NCBI GenBank assembly: GCA_017506865.1
Contig: JAFCMP010000510.1
Coordinates: 682,001-746,000, forward strand
Source of the DNA: Tribonema minus
Taxonomy: Eukaryota; Sar; Xanthophyceae; Tribonematales; Tribonemataceae
DNA length: 64,000 nucleotides
Direction: 5' to 3'
A program made the position numbers and the translations under genes. A model generated the notes under the pieces. The model did no database searches, was not told where the DNA came from, and saw only the letters and a program-made list of their open reading frames with translations. Shown here piece by piece: positions 35,601-47,600 of the stretch; position 1 is the first letter of the stretch; each line of letters starts with the position of its first letter.

Positions 35601-38600
35601 GTTGTGGAAGTACAACTCTAGAATAGTACTTGAAGTGCATTATGTACTTGAAGTTTGAGCGCGCGTGGCTCTCGGGCATGCACACGAGGTTGCTCAGGCC
35701 GTCGGCGCACGTCGCCACGCACGCCGCGTCCGCAGAGCTGGCGCGGCGGAGGGTCGACAGCATGTCCGAGTCATGTGCGATGACGGTCATATATATCCGC
35801 GTCTGCGGAGCTGATATATCCGCGTCTGCGGAGCTGTGGAGAGTCAATCCGCTGCTGCCGGCCATACGTGCGTACACCTGGTAATTGGTGGCGAACGCGG
35901 AGATGAAGTCGTATGATATCACGAGTCTATACCTACCCCCCTGCTGGATACATGTAAAGCCACACAGGCAGGGCACATTCCTACGAATGCATAACAGCAG
36001 GGGAGGCAGGCGCTGGGGAGGCGGCTTGCGCAAAGTAGAGAAGTGATCAACCATAGGATGCACACACCATGCCGCTACATAACCTTCCGCAGGGGCGGGG
36101 GGCATGACCTTCCTCGAACTTGCCAGAACGTGGCAGAAGCTTCTAGGAGCAACTACACAGTGGCAAAGATGCTCAGGGATGTATCAGACTTCAACGATGC
36201 ATATCTGAGATTGGTGGCAAAAGCGGAGATGATGCCGTCGTCTGAGATCACGTGACTATGCCTATCCCTCTGCTGGAGTACATGCGTTGCGTGAGGACGC
36301 AGGGGGGGATCCCGATATGCCATTTGGCAGCGCCGTTTGAGTGGTTGTCATTGAGACACTTTCAGGCTGTCACAGACATGTACATAGATTCTGTACCGCA
36401 AGCTTCGATGCCTTTCTTTATCTGGACTTTTTCGCGCCCTCAGCGAGATCAATAAAAGTACTTCTACATGCATACCTGAGGTTGGTGGCAAATGCGGAGA
36501 TGATACCGTCGTCCAGGAGCACGCCGATGATGTCGCTGTATCTGCGAGCGATCGCATCGATGCGCGCAGAGAGGTCAAGGCTGGGGTTAGGTTCAGGGTT
36601 AGGGATTGGGAGTATACGGTAGTCACGGTAAATGGCAAGCTTCACCTGGCGGTCTCGGGACAAAATTATGCACGACCTGTGCTTACTGCAGCGCTCGGCC
36701 GCAGCAGCCGCGCCGGCTAGGTGTGCGGTCAGCGTCAGAGTATGTAGGGGATTGCTAGTAAGGACTAGGGGCACTCCGATGAGAACTGCGGTGCACGTCC
36801 TGCGCGCTGCGTCGACAACAGCAGTGCTCTCAACTGTAGCAGCACCAGCTAGGGTTGGGTTTACGAGTCAAGGTTGGGGGATTTCCTAGTTCAAACTAAG
36901 ACTAGAGGTATTGTCGTGCAATTTTCTCACCTGGCCATCTGCGCCAGAACCGCTCGGCCACAGCAGCCGCCAACTCAACTTCGCGCTAAGCAAAAGCAGA
37001 TCTGTCACCTGGTAGTCTCTGCAAGAACCACGGTGCACACCCTGCGCGCGGCGTCGGTTACAGCGGCGCTTGGCCGCAACAGGCGCGCCAGCTAGGGTTA
37101 GGTCTACGGTCATATTCAGAGTGGGGGCTTTTTGCTAGCTAGAATGGGGCAAAGTCTGGAGTAAATATCACATAGCGATCTCCGCGAGAACGGCGGTGCA
37201 CGCCCTGCGCGCTGCATCTGTTACAGCAGCGCTCGGCCGCAGCAGGCGCACCAGCTAGGGCTAGCGCCAGCCAGTGGTGGGTTGAAGGGTTAGGGTTGGG
37301 GTTGGGGGTGCCAGGTTAAATTTTGAAAGAATACAAGTACTTAGTGCGATTCTCCCACCCGGCAATCTCCGCGAGAACCATGGTGCACGCTCTGCGCATC
37401 TGTTGCAGCAGCGCTCGGCCGCAACAGGCGCTCCAGCTAGGGCTAGGTTTACGGATCAGTTGGCGGGGGGTTCCAGTATTGAATTCAAAGAGATGTACAG
37501 GTGGTGCCTATTTCTCACCTGGCAATTTCTGCGAGAACCACGGTGCACGCCCTGCGCGCGGCGTCTGTTACAGCAGCGCTCGGCCGCAGCAGCCGCGCCA
37601 GCTCCACGACCATGCCGTCGCCGGCCATCCGAAACCGGCACATCTGTTGTGTCGCAGAGGGAGCGCAAAAGAAAATATGCGTCCGTTACAAGTGTCAGTG
37701 CTCCACAGAAGATGGGGCACACGCACACGCGCTGACAACCGGCAGGGGCGTCTGATGGCAGGGCCGGTATGACGCTTCAGAGCGAGTAGCGGAAGTACCT
37801 GGTATTCGGTAACTCTCGCTCGGGGCGCAAAAGCAGCCCAGATGGTCGATGAACCGGCACATCTGACGTGTTGAAGGGGGGGCGTGCGAATTCGGCAATG
37901 CGTTGGTAGGGGGGGACGCGTTATGTTGAAGCTGCTGTATACCGTGCTAGCTCTGACCTTAATGCCAAACATAACGCTGACCGTAGGGCTAAGCCTGATG
38001 CAGCGCGAGCAGCAGCTGCGCTCGCTCAACCATGAAGCGACCAGACCACCACCAGACCACCCCTCCGGGATCGCCGTCACTTCTCTTCGACAGAAAACAA
38101 ACAAACATCACATTCAGGTAAACCTAGCTTCACTTTTGTAACATGAGGTCGTGCGCTACTGATATGATTCGGACCAGGCAGGGGCGCCCCCCCCCCTCCC
38201 ACCCGGTTTGCGGCAGTCTAAGCAGATCGCATCAGCGCCACAGCCTTGCTGCACTGAGATGGTACGGTTAGGCGTACCCTCAGCCGCCATCAAGTGCGCT
38301 GCGTATGAGTCGACTGCAGGCTGAGGCTTAAAGTGGGGGGGTTTGGGATAGGGTTAGGCTAGGGTTAGGGTTAAGGTGAGGGTTACGGCTACGGTTATGC
38401 AGACGTCCGGCCTCTCAGGGCCTTAAGGATCACTGCCGAAGTTCAAGCTCATGTTTACTTCTTGACACAAGTCTATGAATGCCGGAATCAGGGCCAGCGC
38501 GCGCAGAGCCGTTGATGGGGATGAAGTTGTACAGCGGCTGTGCACTTCAACATCAGCACTTCAAGTTCAACATTTTAAACAGTGACAGCGTTGGGGCCGT

Positions 38601-41600
38601 ACGTACCTACACGCCAAAGTGAAGACATGCGCACGCTCATGTCGTTGGCACAACTTTTTTTCGGAATTCAGATCCGATGCACTAAAAAAGGGCGGTTTTA
38701 TCTTGAGGATCGACCTCACGCGCTTCTCAGCACAACAAACAAACACAACAACCCACCATTTTGTGTGAAAGTCATTGTAAAGTGAAAAATTTGTGAGGCA
38801 ATCACCTTGTTGGGGATGAGATTGTACAGCGTCCATGCGCACGCCACGATTGTGGGCTCCGCTTCCGCCGCGCTGCGCCCGTGAGGCGCCGCAGGATCGG
38901 TCCCAGGAACGGTGCTCACAGAGGACGCTTCCTCGGGACCGGTCTCAGGAACCTCCTCGGCGATGGTCACGGACCGTTCCCCGGCACCGTTTCGCTGCTC
39001 CACGGTGACGCTCCGCAGCACCGTGAGGGCGATGTCCACCACCTTGGGTATTGTGTAGGAATTGCATTACAGTTAGTTTTGCAACATCGCAGGTTTTTGA
39101 GAGTTGTACTCAATCAATCAAATAGGGTTTGGGTTTGCAGCATAAGCAAGCGATGCTGTAATTTTCACTGATTCTTTAGGGCCGCTGCTCCACGGTGACA
39201 CTCCGCAGCACCGTGAGGGCGATGTCCACCACCTTGGGTTTGGGTCAAGGGGTATGACTTACAGTTCGGCAGCAAAGCTTAATTGATATTCGATTAGTCA
39301 ATTAATTTTTGCAATGACTTAAAATCAGGCTTAGGTTTGCAGCATAGCATGTGAAAGCGTGAGCGCGATGTCCACCACCTTGAATTTTGGTAAAAGGGAT
39401 CAATTAGGGCTAGGTTTGCAGCATATGTAGCAGTTTGTTTCATAAAGGTTTGCTCAATTAATCAAATAGGAAAAGGCTGGCAGCATAGCAAGCGATGCTG
39501 TAATTTTCACTGATGCTCAGGGTCGCTGCTCCACGGTGACGGTTTGCAGAACCGTCAGGGCGATGTCCATCACCTTGGTTTTTGATGAAGAGAGTTAAAT
39601 CGTTGTTTCTTCCAGCAGGTTGTTGTTTATATTATTGGTAGATAAGTGTTGATTCAGTTACTTTTTAAAATAATTTCAAATCAGGGGTAGGTTCAGCATA
39701 GCAAGTGAAACCATGAGGGCGATGTCCACCGCCTTGGATTTTGGTGAAGAGGGATCAATTCGGGTTAGCTTTGCAGCATGGAATGTTTTCCAACTATGTT
39801 TGCCAATACACTGCGATGCACTGGCATCGCAGTTGCACCAGCAGTGGAGGTGAGCACTTTGAGCGCTTGCGATAAATTGCTGAAGTTTAACAGCAAGTAC
39901 GTAAAGTTGAGCTCACAAGTCTCCCACTTCCAGACGTTGTTTGTGTATTCCGTTGCAGTGCCAGTGATCAGCACGGTGTAGCAGGTGCGACAACGCTCGC
40001 AAAAACCTCTTGAAGGGACGCACCTGGGTCGATCATGCACAACGCGCATTGGGCGGGACACTTAGGTTGAGCGCTGCCGCGGCGCAGAAGCAACTTCAAC
40101 TTCAAGGTGAACTATGCCCGCTAAGGGGGGGCAGGCGCACCTGGTCGTCCAGGTATGCGCGAACGTTCGGCAGGACCGTGAGGTTGAGCGCTGCCGCAGC
40201 GCAGAAGCTGGCGATCTCGCTGTCGTCCGTCTCCTGCAGCAGGTGGCTGATCTGCCGGACCTGTGAAAAGCAAGGGGGGGTGTGGGGGGTGCGCGTCACT
40301 AGTGTCCGGTGGGGCGGGGGGGGGGGGCGGGGGGGTTAGGTGTAGGCCAACTCGGAGGATATAAACGATCAGATCATGGAAGCCCCATCTTTAATGGCGT
40401 ACTTCAACTACTGTTGTGAGAGCGTATTGCTCTGTCATCCGGCTCGTGAAGGAGGTGGTGGAGGGGGGGGGGGGGGGTCACAAGTGGTTGGTGGGGGAAG
40501 GGGGGGGGGGCGGGGGGGCAGGTGTAGGCCAACCCGGATCTTGTGAACAATTGAAATCGTGGCAGCCAATCTTAAACGGCCAACTTCAATAATAACTGTT
40601 GTGAGAGCGCAATGCGCTGTCATCCGGCTCGTGAAGGAGGGGGTGGAGGGGGGGGGGGGGTCACAAGTGGTCGGTGGGGGAAGGGGGGGGGGGCGGGGGG
40701 GTAGGTGTAGGCCAACCCGGATCTTGTGAACAATTGGAATCGTGGCAGCCAATCTTAAACGGCCAACTTGTGAGAGCGCATTGTGCTGTCATCAGGCTTG
40801 TGAAGGAGGTGGTGGAAGTGCCAGTGCGGATTGTCCTCGCTGACGCCGAACAGCAAATTTGACAACTTCAATCATAACTTCAACTGCAGTGGAATCGTGT
40901 TGTCGCATGCCCCGCCGTCAGCATCAGGGCCACATTGACAAGGCCCAATGACAAGCGCCGCAGACTTGCAAGCGTCATTTCTTCGGATGTCATTTTCAGC
41001 CTCAGTTGCACAATCACAATGTGTCGCAAATGGGACTGGCGCTTACCACCAGCGGCTGCGTGTTGCCCGCGCGCCCTGCCGTCAGGATGAGCGCCACGTT
41101 GACGACGCTGCAGAGCGCAGGCCATTGACGTATGTGTATTTGGTAACTTCAAATTCAATTTCAAATTTAGCTCCAGCTCTTACACACAAGGATTGAACAG
41201 TGCTTCAAAATGCACAGCACACGACAGGCGCTCACCACTAGTCGCTGCGTGTTGTCTGCACGCCTGCCATCAAAATGGGTGCCAAGTTGACAAGACCTCA
41301 GAGCGTAGGCATGACATCCTTCACATTCAACTGCGAATTCAACTCCAGCTCTTGCCAAAGACTGCACAGCCAAGTGCACAGGTCACGACAGGCGCTTACC
41401 ACTAGCCGCTGCGTGTTGTCCGCGCGCCCTGCCGTCAGAATCAGCGCCACGTTGACGAGGCCGGCAAGCGCAAGCCGCGACGTGTACAGGTTTGGCATGC
41501 GCGCCAGTGAACTCAGGGCGCCCTGTGACGCGGGCAGCAGCGCACATCATGAATTGAACTTGAAGTTGTATTTAATGTAGACACTGTGGCATGCGCACCA

Positions 41601-44600
41601 GCGAGCTCAGGGTGCCCTGTGACGCGGGCGGCTGTGCATAGCACCACAGGCAGCATAAAAAGGGGCTTAGTTGGAACTTCAACGTGTACTTGAAATAGAC
41701 ACTGTGGCATGCGCGCCAGCAAGCTCGGGGCGTCCTGTGACGCGGGCGGCAGTGCACAGCATAAAAAAAGCTTAGTTGAAACTTCAGGGCAACAGTAATG
41801 GAGATAAACTCATGAGAGCTAAAGAAAAAAGTCACTAGCACGCCGTCCTGCACGAGCCGCGCCGCCAAATGCGTTGAGCGCCGCCATTGCCACTGCGGAG
41901 CGCTGCCGCATTCTCCGCTCGCAAGGAAACATGAATCACCCAACCCAAACTGCGATCAAACACGCACACTTGCCAGCACCTCCCACAGCTAGTGCCCACG
42001 CGAGAGCTGCTCCTGGGCGCACAATGAGAGAGGTCTTGCCGCACGCACGACAGACGCTAAACGCTTCAGAGAATTCCTGGAGTTTCCTGAAAGCTCACCA
42101 GCGCGCCGTCCTGCACCAGCCACTCCTCGGCGCCGGCAAAGGCGCTGAGCGCTGCCAGCGCCGCCGCGGAGCACTGCCGCACGCGCTCGTCGCCGCATTG
42201 CGCCACAACATCCTTGAGGATCGGCACCGCGCCGCCCTGAAGCAGCCGACTCGCCTGGGGGACAGGGGGCAAGGCGGGTGCCGGGGGGGGGCGGGGGGGA
42301 ATCAGGGTTCAGGGTTAGGGTAAGGGGTAGGCCCTGTTGGAGGTAGGTGTGGGTGCCGGCGCGGAGTGGGGGATGAGCCGGGGGAGGGGTGCAATCAGGA
42401 TGGCAAATCGGGTTCAGAGTAAGAATGAGGGGTAGGGTTAGAGGTAGAGCAAGTGCTGCTGCGGAGCACTGCCGCACGTGTCCCCGATGTGCGCGACGAC
42501 GTCCTTGAGGACTGGCACTGCGCCGCCCTGCAGCAGCCGGCTCGCCTGCGGGGTGCGTGTGTGTGCGTGTGCGTTCATGTGTGCAGTTAGGGTTAACAGC
42601 AGGATCGGGGGTGTGGTAGCCGTGGTGTTTAGGGTTGGATCACAGTGCCGCACTGCGCAACGACGTTCTTCAAGATCGGCACCGCGCCGCCCTGCAGCAG
42701 CCGGCTCGCCTGCGGTGTACAGTGCGGTCAAGTAGCGTTACAATGAAAAAAGCCATTGGCGCACAGCAGTTTAGGGTTAGAGGGGAGGCAGGTTCACGTT
42801 GGGGGGCTGGAGTGGGGGTTGCATCAGGAATGGAAATGAGGGCTTGAAGCTGGGGTAATGGAACGGCATGGCGCCGCCCTGCGGCAGCCGGCTCGCCTGG
42901 GGGGCAGGGTGGAGGTGGTGGGGGGTGAGCGTGGGGGGCAATTCGAGACGTGCAAAGCACAATAAACTCGAACGTGCAGCCACCCTACCCCCCAGCCATT
43001 TCCAACGCGGCATGAAATCAATTTGCGACAACTCTGACCCTAACCTTGGTCACCATTCGAGAGTGCATTGCCACTTAACCCTAGCCCTCACCTTGCAGTC
43101 CTCCTCGCTCAGCAGATTCACTACCGCGGCGCAGCAGTTGGTGAGGACCCCCAGATCCCCCTGCACGCGCGCCCCCCCGCGCCCCCCCCCGCCGCCCCCC
43201 TCCCCGGGGGCCCCCCGCATGAGATCCAGCAGCGGCGGCAGCAGCTGATACTCGCCGAGGAAGGCGTTGGCGGTGCAGTCGCGCAGCGTCATGTTAAGCA
43301 GCGCCACGGAGCACTTCTGCTGAGCGCGGAGGCGGCTCTGGCGCTGCGAGGGACAGAGTTAGGGTTAGGGGTAGAGTTAGGGTTGGGAGTAGGTAGGTAG
43401 TGGCATCATGTTGAGCAGCGCCACAGAGCTTTTCTGCTGAGCGCGGAGGCGGCTCTGGCGCTGCGTGACAGGGGTAGAGGTAGGGTTAGGGTTTGGGGTA
43501 GGTAGGTAGTGGCATCATGTTGAGCAGCGCCACGGAGCACTTCTACTGAGCGTGGAGGCGGCTCTGGCGCTGCGTGGCAGAATTAGGGTTAGGGGAAGGT
43601 TAGGGTTAGGGCAAGGGGTAGGCAGGTAGTAGCATGATATTGATGATGTGGAGCAGCGCCACGGAGGAATTCTGCTGAGCGCGAAGGCGGGTCTGGCGCT
43701 GCGTGGCAGAATTAGGGTCAGCGGTGGGGTTGAGGATGAGGGTCAGGGCTTACAGGCTCATAACCGTTAGAAATGCGAAGTTGCGCATTAGCACCGGCAG
43801 CAGAGGAGGCTGAGAGGCATCGCCAGACCGTGGGTGCTGGGCTTACGAGAGTGAATATTACTAAACACACAAAGCAAAGTGTAACCGTCAGACGGTAGAA
43901 CTAACCGCCAAGTAACGGACATTGCCGAGAACACGCCTGATACGTGCTATGAAACTGCTGGGTCTGAACACCCCCCGGTACCAGATGTTTGTGACACAAG
44001 CAGGAACCGGTCCATATTCTAACAAGGGCTAGGTAGGTGGTAGCATGCGTGCAGGTCCGCGCGGCACAGTCTCTGGTGGAGACGCAGCGGTCAAAACCGA
44101 CGTGGCCCGAGATGGCACGTGGAGCATAAGACCACGTTATGTATACGTAAATACATATGTACCTTGCGCTCCGCAGCCTCATCAATGGGCACAGCCGGCG
44201 GCGGCGGCGACGGCGCCCTGTCGAAGATGCACTTCAAGCATACTTCAAGTATACATACATACATACGTACTCCTTGAAGTATGTACCTTGCGCTCCGCAG
44301 CCTCATCAATGGGCACACGCGGCAATGAATGCTTTCTTAGGAAAAAATTGTTTTTTTCCCTTCTAGAAGATTTTCCTTTATGGATTAGAAGGACAATAAA
44401 TGTAAAGAGTGAATGCATACATACCTTGCGTTCCGCGGCCTCGTCAACGGGCGCGGGCAGCGGCGGCGGCGGCGACGGCGCTCTGTCGAAGATGCGCGCT
44501 CTGAGCGCCGCCGCACCCGTCGCTGCTGCTGAGCCGGGCTGCGCGGGCGAGCCATCCATCGCCGGGAGCGCCGGCGCGGCGGGGGACCGCGGCGAAGCGG

Positions 44601-47600
44601 GGTCGTCCTCGTCCTCCTGCGCGCCGCAAGTTCAATATTGAAGTACAAGTAAGAGGCTAGAGTGCGGTACAAGCGGCGTCAAATATCTGGCGCGGGGGAC
44701 CGCGGCGAGGCGGGGTCCGCGTCCTCCTGCGCGCCGCAAGTTCAATGCGGAAGTTCAGGCGCGACGCTGGCTTTGAAGTACGAGCAACGTACAAACAAGA
44801 CCAGTTGCTTGGTGTAAGGAGACCGGTGCGGCGAGGCGGAGTCCGCCTCTTTACGTTCAGTGCTGAAGTAGCAAGTTTGACTTTGCCCGGGCTTTTTGCA
44901 CACTCAATAAAAGAACACACAATAGAGGGGCCTTCAAAAGCATGATTCCGATATGAGTTTAGCGGCTGAGCACCTTGTATCTTTATTTTATTTCTCGCTT
45001 CGGGTGCCAAAAGGGTACATATTGTTTTCGGGTGTATTTCACCGGAAGCCTCGCTTGGGTGCAAACGCGCTCAAATGCTTGATGGCAAGCTCGTCACCAG
45101 AATGTATGTGAATCGTGTGAAGACACGAAAGTGTTTGAATGCTCATTGACGATCGCTTCTCAACAACATTGCTGGGATCTGTATCCTTGTCCATTGTCCA
45201 CAAATACAAGTCCATACGTCCATTGTCCACCTCCTTTGGACTTTGCCATGTGTGTCATAACGCGCACTTTGTACAACGCCACTGGGGGGCAAGCCATCGC
45301 CCCCTACAGGACCACGTCGCTCATCTGAGCTCTCTTGGTCGCGGGCGTTGTGCAAAAGGGCGTGGCGGACCTTCTCCCCCCGCCCCCCATGCCCCGCCGC
45401 CCCCAGTTTCTGCGAATGGTTAGGGTTAGGGTTAGGGTTAGGGTTAGGGTTAGGGTTAGTCTCTTTGAGGGCACCAACGTGCATCATGGCGCATCACCCC
45501 CCCTGCACCGCCAGGATTACGGTAGGGCTGCAAGTGCTGTGAAACCTCAACAACACTTCAAGAGTGACGCACCTTCTGAGGCGCCTGGGATGCATCCTCC
45601 CCGCCCCCCCCCTCCCCCCCGCCCCCCGTGTCCCCCCCCTCACGCTCTTCATCCGTGTCGTCGTCCCTGCTGCACGTGGACAGGAAGTCCTCCTGGTGCG
45701 GCTGCGGCAGCGCTCAACAGAGTCAGAGTCACAGTACAGTCAGACTTGTCCGTGTCCTCCGCCCTGCTGCACATGGAAGGCCTCCTGATGCGGCTGCAGC
45801 AGCGCTCAACAAAGTCACGAGTAGAGTCAGACTTGGCGATCATCTGCAGCATGTGATGCAGCGCTCAACAGAGTAACAAGTAGAGTCAGACTCGACCGCT
45901 TCATCGTCCCTGCTGCGCGTGGACAGCAAGTCCTCCTAGTGCGGCTGCGGCAGCGCTCAAAGAGCCACAAGTAGATTCAGACTCGGCTGTCACCTCTAGT
46001 ATTTGCGCAGTGCTGTCAGATGAGCATGAACGCTTTTGATCACTGGTATGGTCATTACTGACTCAAATACATTATTATGACTATTATCATACTATTATCT
46101 ACTATAGGTAATCATCTCAAGTACAGGACCATCTGGAAGGCCTCAAAGCTCAGCGGCGATGTGCGTTGCGTCGCTGATACATACCTGCCCTGCGGTGCGG
46201 CCCGTGCCCCAGCGCCTCAGTGCTCAGCGGCGGTATGTATGTAGCTATTTGCAATCCATCGCTATCACATAGAAGTACATAGTGGTTGTCGTTGCGACAC
46301 TTTCAGACTGTCATACGACATGTAGATTCCTTACAGCTAGATGCCAATCATCTGGGCTTTTTCGCGCCCTGAGCGAGAATTAATAAAAAGTACATACCTG
46401 CCCTGTGGTGCGGCCCGTGCCCCAGCGGGATAGCACGATCATGCCTCGCTGGAAGTGCTCAGTGCTCAGCGGCGGCGGCGGGCGCGACTTGCTGCGGCTG
46501 AGCGTGGGGCCCGCCACCTCGGAGCAGTATTGCTGCCTGAGCACTGCGCAGCGCAATACGAAAACGGTTAGGGTTGGTTAGGGTTAGGGTAGGGGTGAGG
46601 TTAAGGTTAGGGTTAGGGTTAGGGTTAGGCTGAGTGTGGGCCCCGCTACCTCGGAGCAGTATTGCTGCCGAAGCACTGCGCAATGCGCAAAAGCAGTGGA
46701 CATGTTCACAAGAGAGGGCGAGGCTCAGAAGCAGCCAAAAAAAGCACATGCGTATGAAGGTCGTAATGTCTTGTGTCCCGCGTTGACCCTTGCCTTGTAT
46801 CCCTCACCCTCACCCTACATTTGAGCCTAAACCTACTTGTAAGTGCGAACACTTATCCTTTTAAGATTAAGTGAAGTGAATGGACTTCCAGAGTGACTTG
46901 CTGCGGCTGAGCATGGGGCCCGCCACCCCGGAGCAGTATTGCTGCCGCAGCACTGCGCAGCGCGCAACAAGAAAAGGGTTAGGGTTAGGGTTAGCGCTAA
47001 GGATAGCTTGAAGGTTAGTGTGAGGGTTAGTTACGCATCACCGACGCAGAGAGTGCGGTGCGACTCTGGGTTAGGGTTTGGGTTAGACTCAGCATCACGT
47101 ATACGTTGAAGTATACGTTGAAGTATATACGCCCTTGAAGGATGTGTGGAGATCGGCATGGCCCCACATTATGATTGTGACCCGCCCGCACCCCAACCCT
47201 AGTCCTGACCCCGACCCTACCCCTGAACCTACGTGTACGTCTGACCCTAGCCCTAGTCCTGACCCTAACCCCAGAAAAGATTTTTTTGTTTTGGCTTGCT
47301 GCGGCCCGGCGTTGGGCCGGCCACCCGGGAGCAGTACTGCTGCCGCAGCACTGCGCAGCGTGCAGACAAAAGTGTAGATGGAAAAAGAAAGGGCAGCACT
47401 CAAAGTCCGTTTTTTTATAGACGTTCTCCAGAGCCGGACCAAAGCCTAACCCTAACCTAGATCTTGACCCTACTGCTGTCCTCTGCTTGTATGCTGTACG
47501 CTGCGATCGCCTTCAGTGTCTCTGCCCAAGAGCCGTGAGCTTTGAAGCACCTCCCTCGGGGTTAGGAGCGGGGCTAGAGAGGCCAGATAGGCCGTGCAAC

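Noticed and set aside
44045..44641. A 198-codon plus-strand ORF
   Set aside because: Antisense of ARM exon 5 and its donor-side echoes.
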